64,000 nucleotides of DNA from Manihot esculenta (GCF_001659605.2 NC_035171.2:27073825-27137824), one strand, 5' to 3'; numbered from the stretch's first letter, positions 48,462-60,657 are shown. The notes: generated by a model from the letters alone, not told the origin. Made by a program: numbers and translations.

Positions 48462-48829
48462 AACTAATATTTTTTATTCGTGGCTCCCGCATGACAAATA
48501 CTTTTTTATTTATATAATGAACCATATTTAACTATTTAACAAAATATTATCATTTGCTTCAATGACAAAATTTGCCATGTTTTTAAAGCTTGAATCATTT
48601 CTTGTAAGATTCTTATAATTTTTTTCGCTGTGTCCTACAAACTCAGTCTTTAATGTCTTTTTTCTCAGGTGATTATTGTGGAAGCCTTCAATTCAATATT
48701 CTGAGTATAAAATTTATGGTCTTTTAAGTCTATAAAAACACCACCTATCAATCCATTGGGGTTAACCAGATTCAACAATAATTAGAGCAAATCAATTAAA
48801 TGGAAGGAGATTATTATAACCTGATTTCC

Positions 48830-49110
48830 ATCGGGGTTAACTAGACCTGCTGCTGATGGCGCCACTGCAATGTCCTGCTGGCGGACGGACCTGCTGAGAT
48901 TTCCTTTGCCGTCGACTTGCTGCTAGTGGCATGCTGAATGGTGGCTGCGATTTCCCTAGGGCGAAATTGCTGCCCCTTCGAAAGGGGGGGAGGGGCTGTC
49001 GGCTGGGTGAGTGGGGAAGAAGGCCTGATTGTGACCGTCGGCTGTGGAGGGTGGGAAGGGGCTGTTGGCTGTGGAAAGCTGGAAAGAAAATGATTTTTAG
49101 CGAGTTAGGT
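48830..49110. other. isolated GC-rich block, unrecognised
   Basis: Roughly 280 bases of much higher GC than the surroundings, with short repeats of GGCTGTGGA/GGCTGTCGGC and a G7 run (48984-48990). A 62-codon frame (48931-49119) is Gly/Arg-rich and probably a composition artefact. No terminal repeats or similarity recognised. Confidence 0.4.
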
Positions 49111-49119
49111 ATATATTAG

Positions 49120-49920
49120 GGCTGGATGTTTTGCATTTTATTTTATTTTTCTAATATTAACTTAATGAAATATGTATTTATGACTTAAATAGATATAGAT
49201 ATATTGAAAAGCATATTAATAGAAATTAGTTTATAATTTAATAAAAATTTATATATTGGAAAAAGATAAATATTTATAAATTAAAGTTAATTGATACAAA
49301 TGTCTTCTTAAAATAATTACGCAATAAAAGAGTGTTGATTAATGTTTTGATATAAAAGTGATTAATTAAGAAAAATGTTATTAGTAAACATTATAAATAT
49401 AAATTAAAGTTAGTTAAACAAAATAGCTTACAACCTGAGAAAGAAAATATAGATTAAGAGATTGATATTTATAGATTAATATTAATAAATGAAAAATCCT
49501 TTTTAAAAGATGATTACTTATTACCATTATTAATTAAAATTTAAATAGTAAATATAATAAATATGGATTAAAGTTGTAGTTAATCATCTATTAGCCAATG
49601 ATTAATTTATTAGAGAATATAAATAAATATATTATTATTACATCTAGTAGAGAGTTAGATAACGTTATATATATATATATATATATATTATTTATTTAAA
49701 TAATTTAAACATGTGAATAGAGTATTTCACCAATTTAATACTTATAAATTAAAATTAATTAACAATATAGTATTTTACAATTTAAATAAGAATATATATA
49801 TAAGTATGAGAAACGTTGCTTTCATAAAAGTACTAAATTCAATTATATAATACATTATTGTAAAGATTTATTTTCTTTCATAAGGGGGTATTAGAGCACA
49901 TTTTAATTTGCTAATGAGTG
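49120..49920. other. AT-rich stretch with an AT microsatellite
   Basis: Low-complexity A/T sequence including an (AT)n run at about 49666-49688. Nothing else recognised. Confidence 0.65.
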
Positions 49921-49929
49921 AACAAAAAT

Positions 49930-50870
49930 TATGTAGCAGGTCAACGAGCATTAACACCTCATAAACACCTCATAGCATATACAGGTCGTACTCAAGTCAG
50001 AATCTAAAAATATCACATTTGAGTGAAAATAGAATGTTGAAATTATTTGACCTCAATTAAAAAAAGCATCTAAATACACGAAGAAATGGGCAGATGAAGG
50101 CCACAAGAATTTGTAATCGAAGATTTAGTGATGGCTCTACTACTAGAGCAATTGTGATTCATCCGCAACTAAAATAAAAGACTAGCGCACAAATATGAGG
50201 GGCGAGTATCAATTATCATTAAGATTAGGCTAGCCGCCTACAAAGTAAAACCTACTGAATGGATGAAGATTTACCTAGTGTTCCATATGAGCAAATTGAA
50301 ATATTATTATGTAGATGAATCAAATGCTAGTAGAAACAAATCTTTAGGACCAGTATTTACGCACGCGCCACCAGTCAATCAAGAAGTAAAATAGATCTTA
50401 AAAGAATGAGTTATCAAGACTACAAATCGTCCACCACACAAGAATACCTTGTCAAATAACAAGATTTTGAGTAAAAAAAAAAAACTAGTTGAGAAAAAGC
50501 ATCAAGTCTACAAGCCTAATATAGAAGATTGAAAGTTTCATTAAAACTTAGTCAACAAGGACGTCGACCATTTAAGTGGGAGTGTTAAAGATCTAGAATT
50601 TTGGTTACTGAAACGTAATTTTTCAAAGATCATACAGTAGTATTAAGTTGCAATAAGTAAGAGATCATGACAATTATTTATAATTTTTTTTCATTTATTA
50701 ATTTTAGATGGTATTATATGAGACATTAATATCTCCTCCGGTCACAAAACATCCTCCTGTCGTGAAACATTTTGTTTCTAAAACTTTCTAACTGAAAAAA
50801 TATTTATGTATTTCTGATACTTCTAGTGAGGTGATAGAGACAAAACAAAATGGGATTGCTGGTCACCAAA
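49930..50870 (+). pseudogene. chromovirus-type Ty3/gypsy remnant: integrase C-terminus, chromodomain trace, LTR start
   Basis: Broken plus-strand frames match the 3' end of a chromovirus pol. They are VAGQRALTPHKHLIAYTG (about 49935), KKWADEGHKNL (about 50085), KPTEWMKIYLVFHMSKLKYY (about 50248-50305, the conserved region just before the chromodomain), and ILKEXVIKTTNRPPHK (about 50395-50445, chromodomain-like). A purine tract TTTAAGTGGGAG (50571-50582) then leads into TGTTAAAGATCTAG at 50583, a likely 3' LTR start; the LTR end is not defined (about 50870). No 5' part is present. Confidence 0.7.
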
Positions 50871-50879
50871 ATTATTTAT

Positions 50880-52635
50880 ATTTTTTTTTTATTTTTCTTG
50901 AATTAGATATGAATTTTTAAAATTTAAGAGACAATCAAGTATTTCTAAACAATTTCGAACCAGTCCCTAGCAATTTGAAGACCTATAGCTTGATCTTCTC
51001 ATCAACAAATTAGGTGAATCTTGAGCCTAATTTTATTGTAAAATATTTTTAAATATCACCCTTAATATTTGGTTATACTTACAGTTTGATCTTTTATTTT
51101 AAATTTCCTAAAAAAGCAAGATTTTTCTCTAAACTATATAACACATATTCAAAATACTAAATTTCATTTTTTTTATTCAAAAATACCTTTAAACTATTAT
51201 TAAAAGGTTAAATATATTCTAGTAGAATACAACTCAAACTTTCAAATTTTAATAAGTGGTAACATTATTTAACTTTTTAATGGTAGTTTGTAAGTAAATT
51301 TAAAAAAAAAAATAAATTTGGTATTTTTAACCATTCATGTATAATTTAGGAGAAAATTCATATTTTAGCCTTTTAAATTTAATTTTTGAAGTTTTATTTT
51401 ATTAAAAAATAGTTTTTTCACTAAAAATTTATATTTTAATTAAGATTTATTTTTATATGTATATAATTGATTCTAAATATTATAATTATTTACGAATAAG
51501 TATTTAATATCTCATGCTAGTAATTTTTAATATCTTATATTTAAAAATGATAAAATAAAAATTAAATAAAAATATTATCATTTTCTTTTTTCCCCTAATT
51601 AAATAAAAAATAATGAGGGGAAACTTATATAGCATGTTTACATACAAATGGGATATTAAATTGTAAAAATACAATGGCTTATTTATAAATGAGTATAATA
51701 TATTTTAGGTCTCAATTTATAAAAATATAAAAATAAATTATACTAAAGTAACCATCTTATTAATAAAATGAAACAGTAAAATTAAATTTTAAAAATACAA
51801 GAATTAAACTATAAATTTCATTAAATTTAAAATATTTTTCTCTTTTTTGAAATGAAGATTGGAAATTTATCACCAGACTAAACTGGTTAAATATAATTTA
51901 AAGTTAAATAATTAAAATAAACCAATTTTATTAATATAACTTCTCCCTCATTTCATTTCTTTTTTCTTCAAAAATCATTTTCCCTAATTTCAATTTCAAT
52001 TTCTAGTCATAAAATAAAAGCATATTTAGAATACTACAGAACTTTTAATCTCAAAATATTAATCTAAAAAATAATAACAATGAATTTATTATTTTAATTA
52101 AAAATATATATTTTTGAATCATAAGTTACCAATGTTTTTTAAATCTGAAAAATTTACCAACGAATTGTAATATTTGATTTTTTTTTTCCTTTTTCTCTTA
52201 ATTAATTGGTTTTAAAATTTGTTGGTTACACCAAACAAAAAACCCATAGGTCATTGGTACAAATTTGAAATATATAAGCAATGAGTTAATTGCAGCCGAC
52301 CTAATGGTTGGTAATTTTAATTATTAATTGATTTTATAGGACTGCCAATTAATTAAAATTTAATTTTGTAATGCAGAGTTGTTAAAATTCAATTCATGAG
52401 ATAAAAAGGAATGTTAATAAAAACACAAGATGTATATGCATTTAATTTCAATCTTGTCTTTTTTTTAGAAAATATAGATACCAATCATGATTATTTCAAG
52501 ATTCTTTACCTAATATGAAAAATTAAATGGGTCAAGACATCGTTTGTCTCGGACTTTTATAGAAAAAAAATTTTCCATCTTAATCTTTTCATTAATATTT
52601 AATGCCTAATTTTTTAAAAATATAATTTTAAAAAT
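50880..52635. other. AT-rich stretch, nothing recognised
   Basis: Low-complexity A/T sequence without a recognisable frame or repeat boundary, ending where the second LINE's tail begins. Confidence 0.6.
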
Positions 52636-52989
52636 TATTTTTTTTTTTTAAGAAAACAAATCCATTACCTAGAATAATAATCAACTAAATAAGGAGTGGT
52701 ATTATCCCAAATATGGTGAGAAGCATAGAAAAAGGAGGCTCTAGCAAGAGTATGTGCTCTTTATTCGCTTGTTTTTGAATCCATTTAATAACAATATTAG
52801 CCTTTTGGCTTAATAACCTAACACAATGTTAAAGAACAATCTCAAACTTTGAAAAGTCTATAGAAATAGAGTTAAAATGAAATAATAAAGTCTGAAAATC
52901 AGTAAAAATGCAATCTAAATTAAGAAAATTATTTTGTAGCCAACCAAGAGCTTTCTTAAGTGCAAGTGTTTCGACTAGAAAGGAGTTTA

Positions 52990-53281
52990 GAAACTGTCCA
53001 AAAAATCAGAAATACCACCTTGGAGTTACTGTCCCTTCTTGATCTTCAAATACCACTCTATAACATCCACAACCAAGTTCTTGAAAAATAGCACCATCAG
53101 TGAAAGCTTGCCATTGAACCTCGCCTGAATTAGATGTTGAAACAGAAGTGATAACAGGCCACCTATGAAGAGAAGCCGCTGGACCATGACTAGCAGCAAC
53201 TGAAAATTGAAGACTCATCGAACTGTTGTTGATGGTGTTGTGACGATTGCCTTGTGATATCTCTTCCCAATCATGAACCAA
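52990..53281 (-). pseudogene. LINE 2 RNase H-like domain
   Basis: About 91 codons contain WQAFTDGAIFQELGCGCYRVVFEDQEG, the first catalytic strand of the plant LINE RNase H domain (the Asp of TDGA). The C-terminal half of RNase H is present as decayed sequence to about 52690 (ALGWLQNNFLNLDCIFTD-like on the minus strand). Confidence 0.75.
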
Positions 53282-53689
53282 TCTTTCAATTGTAGTAGTT
53301 AACCAATGAGAATTTATGTCATGTTATTGCCAAGGCCAATTATTACGACCTTTTCAAATTGTCTAGGTTGTAGCCACTACCATTCGAATAAACATTTCAT
53401 TTTTAGTGAGTAAAACCTGCATGAAAAAATTATTAAAATTTGAAAAATTATTGTGGAGCCTTTGACCCACAAATCTCCAAACATCTCTCACTTTAATATA
53501 CTTAAACAATATATGGTCCCTATCTTCCTCACCATCACACTACTCATGTATTCTATCAACTATCATCCCTCTCTTCTAACTTCACTCTAGTTAGTAACAA
53601 ACCCCTCAACACTCTCCACATGAACTCCTTATATTTAGGTGGAATTCCTATATACCAAACTGTTTTCCATAACTTACTCACCAATCGCT

Positions 53690-54158
53690 AGGGGTGAGCA
53701 TTCGGTCGGTTCGGTTCAAAATCGAACCGAACCGAAAAAATCGAAAACCGAAATTTTAGTATTTATGAAAACTGAACCGAACCGATTTTGATCAGAAATT
53801 GAATCGAACCAAACCGGTCTGATTCGATTCGGTTCGGTTCGGTTTGATCGGTTTCGATTTTTAATAATTTTTTTATTTTTTACACTTTATTTCTAATATT
53901 TTAAAATTTAATTAAAATATTTTAATTTTAATATGATTTAATTTCTCTATATTATTGAAAAAATATATTATTATCACTAATCGGTCCGGTTCGGTTTTTT
54001 CAGTTTTTTCTAATCAAAACCGAACCAAATCGAAATAACCGAAATTTCTGAAATTAAAAACCGAACCGAACCGAAAATATATAAAAAACCGAACTAAATT
54101 TTCAAATCGGTTCGGTTCGGTCGGTTTTTTCGGTTTGAACCGAATACTGCTCACCCCT
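53690..54158. mobile_element. foldback MITE, AGGGGTGA family, copy 2 (469 bp)
   Basis: Ends AGGGGTGAGCA and TGCTCACCCCT are perfectly inverted over 11 bases, with perfect 10-bp duplications ACCAATCGCT on both sides (53680-53689, 54159-54168). The arms are long inverted arrays of GGTTCGGTT/AACCGAACC around an AT-rich centre. A 10-bp duplication suggests mobilisation by a Mutator-type transposase. It sits inside the LINE 2 coding region, so it is younger than that LINE. Confidence 0.93.
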
Positions 54159-56256
54159 ACCAATCGCTCCTCACCCCTATTCAAATTTTTAAGAGCCAAA
54201 TAATAACCAATTTTGATACTGTATACCCTCTTTCTCTCACAATGCCATATAATCTTATCCTCACACTCACCCAATCCTAAAGGAATATTCAAAATGTGTC
54301 TGATATCTCTCGCACTAAAAAGCTTTATAACCTTACCCGCATCCCACTCCCTCCTCTCACTCACAATAAGATCCTTCACCTTCAAATTTGGTTCGAGAAA
54401 CAAGTAACTATCATCAGCAACAAAACTATCATTCTTTGGAATCCAAGGGTCCGTAATAGCCAAAATCTTCTCTCCATTACCAACCCTCCACCTATAGCCA
54501 TTGTTTAATATATCCCTAGCAAGCAACACACTCTTCCAAGTAAAGCTAGGATTACTACACAACATAGCCTCCAAAAAACTACCATTATGAAAATATTTAG
54601 CTTTGAGAATGCAAAATAAAAGAGTATTGGATTCTAAAATTAATTGCCATCCTTGCTTCCCTAGTAAAGCAATAATAAAACAACGCAAGTCACGAAAACC
54701 CATACCACCATCCTTCTTACTATTACACATACGGTCCCAAGATAGCTAATGAACACCTCTATCATTAGATTTCCACCAAAAAGCATTCATCATTTTTTGC
54801 AACTCATCACAAAATGAAATAGGAAGGAGAAAAACCATCATACAATATGATGGTATAGCTTGAGCAACTGATTTAATAAGGATCTCCTTACATGCTCTAG
54901 ACAAAAGCTTACTTTTCCAAGAATGAATTCTACTCCAAAGCCTCACTTTGATATAATTAATGACCTGCTTCTTATTTCTTCCCACAAGAGAAGGTAAACC
55001 CAAGTATCTTCCTCTGACCAAAGAATTATGAACTCCCAGCAATCCTGAAATAGTTTGTTTCTTTGATTCAGCCATCGCAAGGCTAAACATTTAACCTGAT
55101 TTCTGAAAATTAATTGCTTGACCAGCAGCTTCCTCATAAGTCTTTAATATCTCTTTAACACGCCTGCTTTCACATTCATTAGCCCTAAAAAAGAAAAATG
55201 AGTCGTCCGCAAAAAGGAGATGGGAAACTCTAGGGCATCTACTACCTACTCTGCAGCAATGAATCTGGCCTCTCAACTTTGCCTCCTCAAACAACAAATA
55301 CAGTCCTTCCGAACACATAAGAAATAAATAAGGGAAAAGTGGATCCCCTTGCCTTAAACCTCTATTTGGTTTAACAGGCCCCACAATAGCACCGTTACAA
55401 ATCATGGAGTAGTTAACCGTAGTAACACACAACATTATCCACTCAATCCATTTAGTCGGAAAGTTCATGGCCCTCTAGAAATGACCATCTAACTCTATCA
55501 TAAACTTTAGATATGTCAATTTTAAGAGCTACTGACCTCTCTCCACCCAATCTTTCTCTTCATCCCATGCAATAACCCAGAGGCAACAAGCACATTATCC
55601 TGAATAAATCTTCCCAGAGCAAATGCAGATTGACTAGTGGAAATAATGCTATTAAGCACTCTTTTTAATCTGTTGGCCAAGACCTTAGCAAGAATTTTGT
55701 AAAGAACATTGCACAAAGCAATAGGTCGAAAGTCATGGATAGAATCAGGACTGGCCATCTTAAGAATCAAGACAACATGAGTATCATTTAAGTGCTTAGG
55801 GAAAATACCTCTTTGAAGCCACAATCCGCAACTATCAGCTACATATATGCCCGCAATATGTCAAAACTTCTGAAAAAATACTAGATTGAGACCATCTGGC
55901 TCCAAAGATTTGTCCATATGCATTTGGAATGTTGCAACTCAGAATTCCTCATCTGTAAAATCAGCCACTAAGTCTCTGCCATCATCACTCGAAATTCTCC
56001 TCCTCACTAATATGGAAACAGTATCAGGCCTGTTGTCTCCTTTCGCAAATAAATCAGCAAAATAATTAATAATTAATTCATGCAGTTCTGTCCCATCTTC
56101 AACCCAATCTCCAGCATTATCTCTTAGCCTCTCCATCTTATTATTAGCCTTTCTACCCTTAATATAGGCATGGTAAAATTTTGTATTTCTATCCTCATTA
56201 TTCAACCAGAAAGTCTTTACTTTTTGTCGAGCCTGAATATCTTCAAATTCTAGCAA
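54014..56256 (-). pseudogene. LINE 2 ORF2, reverse transcriptase half
   Basis: Consecutive minus-strand pieces: LEFEDIQARQKVKTFWL and FYHAYIKGRK (56256-55939), then LILKMASPDSIHDFRPIALC with NRLKRVLNSIISTSQSAFA (55824-55522). Next come GLRQGDPLFPYLFLMCSEGL and the catalytic LLFADDSFFFFRA (55468-55091), SLVRGRYLGLPSLVGRNKK to YCMMVFLLP (55090-54746), and KDGGMGFRDLRCF to GYRWRVGNGEKI (54730-54180). Beyond 54158 the open frame runs into the MITE and is not LINE protein. Stops between the pieces make it inactive. Confidence 0.88.
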
Positions 56257-56279
56257 ATGGTTCCATTCACGTCTATGAG

Positions 56280-56417
56280 TATTAGATAGAGATGTATCTT
56301 TGTAGAGATAAATGTTAAAGGTTGTTAGTATAGCTGTACTGTAACAAACCTTATCTTGTAAAGGTTATTTATACCCATGTTTGCAGTTTAATAAATATAC
56401 TTTTTGCCTACTGTTCA
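56280..56417 (+). repeat. copia 5' LTR (138 bp)
   Basis: Starts TATTAGATAGAG and ends CTACTGTTCA. It must hold the promoter; TTATTTATACCC near 56366 is the best TATA-like word. Identical to the 3' LTR except one base. Confidence 0.95.
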
Positions 56418-56430
56418 TGGTATCAGAGCC
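56418..56430 (+). other. copia primer-binding site (tRNA-iMet)
   Basis: TGGTATCAGAGCC, directly abutting the 5' LTR, complementary to the 3' end of initiator methionine tRNA. Confidence 0.95.
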
Positions 56431-56479
56431 AACTAGGGTTTAAACACCTCCTTCTATTTTTTTTTTTTTTCTTCCCGAT

Positions 56480-59400
56480 ATGTCCACAGGCTCTGCTCTT
56501 GATGAGTCTTCTTCTTCTCCTTCTATTATTTCCTCTTCCTCTTCTTCGATTATTTCCGATTCTTTGAACACTATACCCAATGTTTCTCATCAGATTCATG
56601 TTAAGCTTACTTCTCTCAATTATGTTCTTTGGAAGACACAGATGCTGCCTTTACTGCGTGGCTATAATCTTGATCGACATATCAACAAGAGTTATGTTCC
56701 GCCGACACCTACCCTGGCGAATTCTGAACCCAATCCAGCTTATGTTGTCTGGTTTCGTGAGGATCAGATCGTCATGAGTTGGCTTAATTCTTCTCTTTCT
56801 GAAGCCTTGTTGTCTAATTCTGTTGGTGCTCTGTCTGCTTTGGAGATTTGGACACGGTTAGAGCAGAGTTTTGCGGCTGGGAATGCTGCACAGGTGCGTC
56901 ATTTAAAGCATGCAATCCATCACTTGGAACGGAATACCGATTCCATTGAAATCTATATGCAGCGAGCAAAAACTCTCAGTAATCAATTGCTTGCTCTTAA
57001 TAGTCCGATTTCAAACGATGATCTTGTTGGAGCTATTCTTGATGGGCTAGGACCAGACTATCGTCCTTTTGTGCGTTCTATTGAAGCAAAATTGCAGATG
57101 CCCTCTTATGATGAGTTATTGGGGTTACTGTTGACCGAAGAATTACAACAGAAAAAGTATGAGAATACTGGTTCTCCGATGACTGCGTTGTTTACCACAC
57201 GTACACAACGGCCTACGCTGGGCTCCTACAATTCAAATAGCCGAGGACGGCGTGGTGGTCGCGGTGGTCGGGGTGGAAGGAATGGTGGTCGTTTTCAGAA
57301 TTATCAGCTGTCTGCTGTTCAATCACAGTATTCGTCAGGTCCGTTTTTGAGTTCTGCTACTTGTTATAACTGTAATGGTTCGGGTCATGTTGCTAGATTG
57401 TGTCCGAGTCAACGCCGAACAGTTTTGCCATCACCACAGGCTTATCATACAATTTCAGCTCCTGTTAGTTCAACTCCGCCTTGGAATTCTGTTTCAAGTT
57501 CACAAGGTTCACAAGGGTTTCGTCCACAGCAGCAGCCTTGGATAGTTGATACTGGTGCTACGCATCATCTTACAGGTTCTCTTGGCAACTTGACAATTGA
57601 TTCTGAATACACAGGACCGGATGAAGTAACAATAAGCAACGGTAATACAATTCCCATCACTCATGTAGGCAGTACAATGTTGCACAGTAATCATGATTTT
57701 CGTTTGAGCAATATTCTGTTTTCCCCTCATTCTCCATTTAGTTTGTTGTCCGTTCTTAATTTTACAAATGATAATCAAGTCTCACTTGAGTTCTTTCCTG
57801 ATTGCTTTCTTATCAAGGATATCCCCACGAGGAGGGTCCTTCACAAAAGTCCGGTTGAGCAAGGTCTTTATAAACTCACAGCGTTGAGTCGTCCGACGGC
57901 TGTTGTGCATCATATTTCTTTTCGGTCTTGGCATTCTCGTTTGGGTCATGCTCATGATGGAGCTGTCTTGTCAACCTTGAAACATAATAATATTGTTTTT
58001 TCTTCCAATAAAAAAGAATTATGTTCATCTTGCTGTGTTAGTAAATCACAGCGTTTACCATTTTCTTTGTCTAGTTTTAATGCTTCTGCTCCGCTTGAAC
58101 TCATTTGTTCAGATGTATGGGGTCCTTCCCCTGTTCCTTCGATTAATGGCAATCGTTATTATGTTCTTTTTTATGATCATTTCAGCAAATATACATGGTT
58201 ATATTGTCTCAAACGAAAATCTGATGTGTTGTCTACATTTATTAAGTTTCGAAAATTTGTTGAAACTTTCTTTGGGCGACAGATTAAAATGTTTCAATGT
58301 GATTGGGGAGGAGAATTTGGATCTCTTGCTACATACTTGGCTGCTAATGGGATTTCATTACGTTTATCTTGTCCATATACGCCTCAGCAAAATGGTTGTG
58401 CTGAGCGTAAGCATAGGCATGTTGTGGAGACTGGTTTGGCTATGTTGGATTTTGCTACTTTACCGTTGGCTTACTGGGATTTTGCTTTTGAAACTGCAGC
58501 TTATGTGATTAATAGGATAGTCACTCCTTTGATACACAAATCACCTTATGCAAAGTTATTTGGAGCTTTGCCTGATTTGTCTAGTCTTCGTATTTTTGGA
58601 TGTCTTTGCTATCCTTATTTACGACCGTATAATAAACATAAGCTCGAAAATCGGTCTTCACCGTGTATTTTTCTTGGATATAGTCTGGTGCACAAAGGGT
58701 ACAAGTGCTATGATATTTTGGCAAAACGTTTGTATATATCAAGACATGTGATATTTGATGAAACCAGATTTCCTTTTGAATCTCTTACGGTGCAGGTTAA
58801 TAATATTCCTAAGTCTGTGCAGTCAAGCCAAGGTATTCTTGGGCCGCCACCAATTCATTTAATTCCAACCATTTCTTCTCAAAGTGCACAGAATGTTCCT
58901 TCTACTACTGAGATTGTTCCTACTGCATCGGGTTCCGACGTAGAGCTACTGCCTCCCCCTGTATCAGTTTTGTCTGAGACACAAGTATCTCCAATAGTTC
59001 CATCAGATCGGTCTGGTGTGGTTCTTCCTCTCCCAGCACCACAAGGCAATACTCATCCGATGTTAACCAGGTCGAAGACAGGGCATTCCAAGCCTAAAGT
59101 TTTTTTGGCAGTTACGCCACCTCTACAACCTGCCATGGTCACAGAAGCAAAACGTTATAAAGAATGGCGTGAAGCGCTTGCCAATGAGATTAATTCATTA
59201 ATTCAGCTTGGGACTTGGGAGCTTGTGGAAAAACCACCAAACGCTAATGTAATCGGCTGCAAATGGGTGTTTAAAATCAAGGAAAATTCCGATGGTTCTT
59301 TAGATCGTTACAAGGCACGGCTTGTTGCAAAAGGATTTCACCAACGCCCGGGGGTAGATTTTGGAGAAACGTTTTCGCCAGTTGTGAAACCAGTGACTGT

Positions 59401-60649
59401 TCGGTTGGTCTTAAGTCTGGCTGTTTCACAAAAATGGTTAGTAAAACAATATGATGTGTCTAATGCTTTTTTACATGGTCAGTTAAACGAACCAGTCTAT
59501 ATGCAGCAGCCTCCGGGATTTGTAGATGATACAAAGCCAAACCATGTTTGCAGACTTCGAAGGTCATTGTATGGTTTAAAACAGGCTCCGCGTCAATGGA
59601 ACAACTGTCTAAAGGAAGCTCTTCTTCAGTTTGGTTTTCTGCAGTCCAAACTTGATACTTCTCTATTTGTTTTTCGGCGAGATAGTGAAGTGCTTTATTG
59701 CTTGACGTATGTTGATGATTTGCTCATAACAGGAACTAGTGAAGTTTTGGAGCGAGAATTGCAGCGTCACTTGAAACTGAAATTTTTGCTTAAAGACTTG
59801 GGACGGTTACACTATTTTTTGGGTATACAGGCACATTGGCATAATGATTCGTTACTCTTAACTCAGCAGAAGTATGTTTTGGATTTATTAAAGCGAGTTA
59901 AAATGGACAACTCTAAATCTCTGGCTACACCACAAGCAACAGGTTCTGCAGTACAACGCTGTTCTTTTGCATTTGATGATCCCACGTTGTACCGCAGTAC
60001 CATTGGCAGCTTATTGTATCTTCTATTCACACGACCTGAGATTTCATTTACAGTGAATAGATTAGCTCAATATATGCATCGGCCAACTAATGAGCATTGG
60101 CAAGAGGTGAAGCGTGTCCTTCGTTATTTACAGGGCACGACTGACTATGGATTGCTTCTTCGGCCATCGACTGTTTGTGAAATTAATGCATATAGTGATT
60201 CAGATTGGGCGGGCAGCATTGAGGATCGGAAGTCTACTACTGGTTTTGCTATTTATCTTGGTCGAAATCTAGTCTCTTGGGCGTCTAAGAAGCAGCGCAG
60301 TGTTTCGCGTTCTTCCACGGAAGCAGAATATCGCGCTATTGCAAACACAACCTCTGAAGTACTTTGGATTAGAAACTTGCTGCAAGAGTTGGGTGTCCAA
60401 ACACGTATACCTATTCTTTGGAGTGATAACTTGGGGGCTACAGCTCTTACAGTAAATCCAGTATATCACAGCAGGATGAAACATGTCCAAATAGATGTAC
60501 ATTTTGTGCGTGATAAAGTTCAGGCTAATGAGATTCAGGTACGCTATATTTCTACGAAGGATCAAATTGCTGATGTTTTAACTAAGCCCTTATCTAAGCT
60601 GCGATTTCAGCAATTACGTGCCAAGTTGACTATATTTCCACATCGATAG
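56480..60649 (+). CDS. Ty1/copia gag-pol polyprotein, intact (1389 aa)
   Basis: One uninterrupted frame from ATG 62 bases after the 5' LTR to TAG 17 bases before the 3' LTR. In order: a Ser-rich start, a UBN2-type gag domain (about 40-230), a Gly/Arg-rich linker, a CCHC knuckle CYNCNGSGHVARLC (295-308), the protease motif DTGATHH (357-363), an integrase zinc region WHSRLGHAHDG (484 on), and the integrase core with acidic residues at D545, D608 and E642. Reverse transcriptase follows from about 920 (CKWVFKIKENSDGS) with YVDD at 1077-1080, then RNase H from about 1238 (YSDSDWAGS, RKSTTGF). The order integrase before reverse transcriptase defines copia. In the second integrase motif, CDWGGEF replaces the usual xDNGGEF, a possible handicap. 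Otherwise all catalytic residues look intact. Confidence 0.96.
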   Translation: MSTGSALDESSSSPSIISSSSSSIISDSLNTIPNVSHQIHVKLTSLNYVLWKTQMLPLLRGYNLDRHINKSYVPPTPTLANSEPNPAYVVWFREDQIVMSWLNSSLSEALLSNSVGALSALEIWTRLEQSFAAGNAAQVRHLKHAIHHLERNTDSIEIYMQRAKTLSNQLLALNSPISNDDLVGAILDGLGPDYRPFVRSIEAKLQMPSYDELLGLLLTEELQQKKYENTGSPMTALFTTRTQRPTLGSYNSNSRGRRGGRGGRGGRNGGRFQNYQLSAVQSQYSSGPFLSSATCYNCNGSGHVARLCPSQRRTVLPSPQAYHTISAPVSSTPPWNSVSSSQGSQGFRPQQQPWIVDTGATHHLTGSLGNLTIDSEYTGPDEVTISNGNTIPITHVGSTMLHSNHDFRLSNILFSPHSPFSLLSVLNFTNDNQVSLEFFPDCFLIKDIPTRRVLHKSPVEQGLYKLTALSRPTAVVHHISFRSWHSRLGHAHDGAVLSTLKHNNIVFSSNKKELCSSCCVSKSQRLPFSLSSFNASAPLELICSDVWGPSPVPSINGNRYYVLFYDHFSKYTWLYCLKRKSDVLSTFIKFRKFVETFFGRQIKMFQCDWGGEFGSLATYLAANGISLRLSCPYTPQQNGCAERKHRHVVETGLAMLDFATLPLAYWDFAFETAAYVINRIVTPLIHKSPYAKLFGALPDLSSLRIFGCLCYPYLRPYNKHKLENRSSPCIFLGYSLVHKGYKCYDILAKRLYISRHVIFDETRFPFESLTVQVNNIPKSVQSSQGILGPPPIHLIPTISSQSAQNVPSTTEIVPTASGSDVELLPPPVSVLSETQVSPIVPSDRSGVVLPLPAPQGNTHPMLTRSKTGHSKPKVFLAVTPPLQPAMVTEAKRYKEWREALANEINSLIQLGTWELVEKPPNANVIGCKWVFKIKENSDGSLDRYKARLVAKGFHQRPGVDFGETFSPVVKPVTVRLVLSLAVSQKWLVKQYDVSNAFLHGQLNEPVYMQQPPGFVDDTKPNHVCRLRRSLYGLKQAPRQWNNCLKEALLQFGFLQSKLDTSLFVFRRDSEVLYCLTYVDDLLITGTSEVLERELQRHLKLKFLLKDLGRLHYFLGIQAHWHNDSLLLTQQKYVLDLLKRVKMDNSKSLATPQATGSAVQRCSFAFDDPTLYRSTIGSLLYLLFTRPEISFTVNRLAQYMHRPTNEHWQEVKRVLRYLQGTTDYGLLLRPSTVCEINAYSDSDWAGSIEDRKSTTGFAIYLGRNLVSWASKKQRSVSRSSTEAEYRAIANTTSEVLWIRNLLQELGVQTRIPILWSDNLGATALTVNPVYHSRMKHVQIDVHFVRDKVQANEIQVRYISTKDQIADVLTKPLSKLRFQQLRAKLTIFPHR

Positions 60650-60657
60650 TTCAACTT

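Noticed and set aside
47593..48531. Two plus-strand frames rich in Phe, Leu and Cys that could look like membrane proteins
   Set aside because: They come from T/G-rich low-complexity sequence inside a retroposon-like segment, with no recognised domain or splice support.
48931..49119. 62-codon Gly/Arg-rich frame
   Set aside because: Explained by an isolated GC-rich patch with short repeats; no start context, domain or splice signals.
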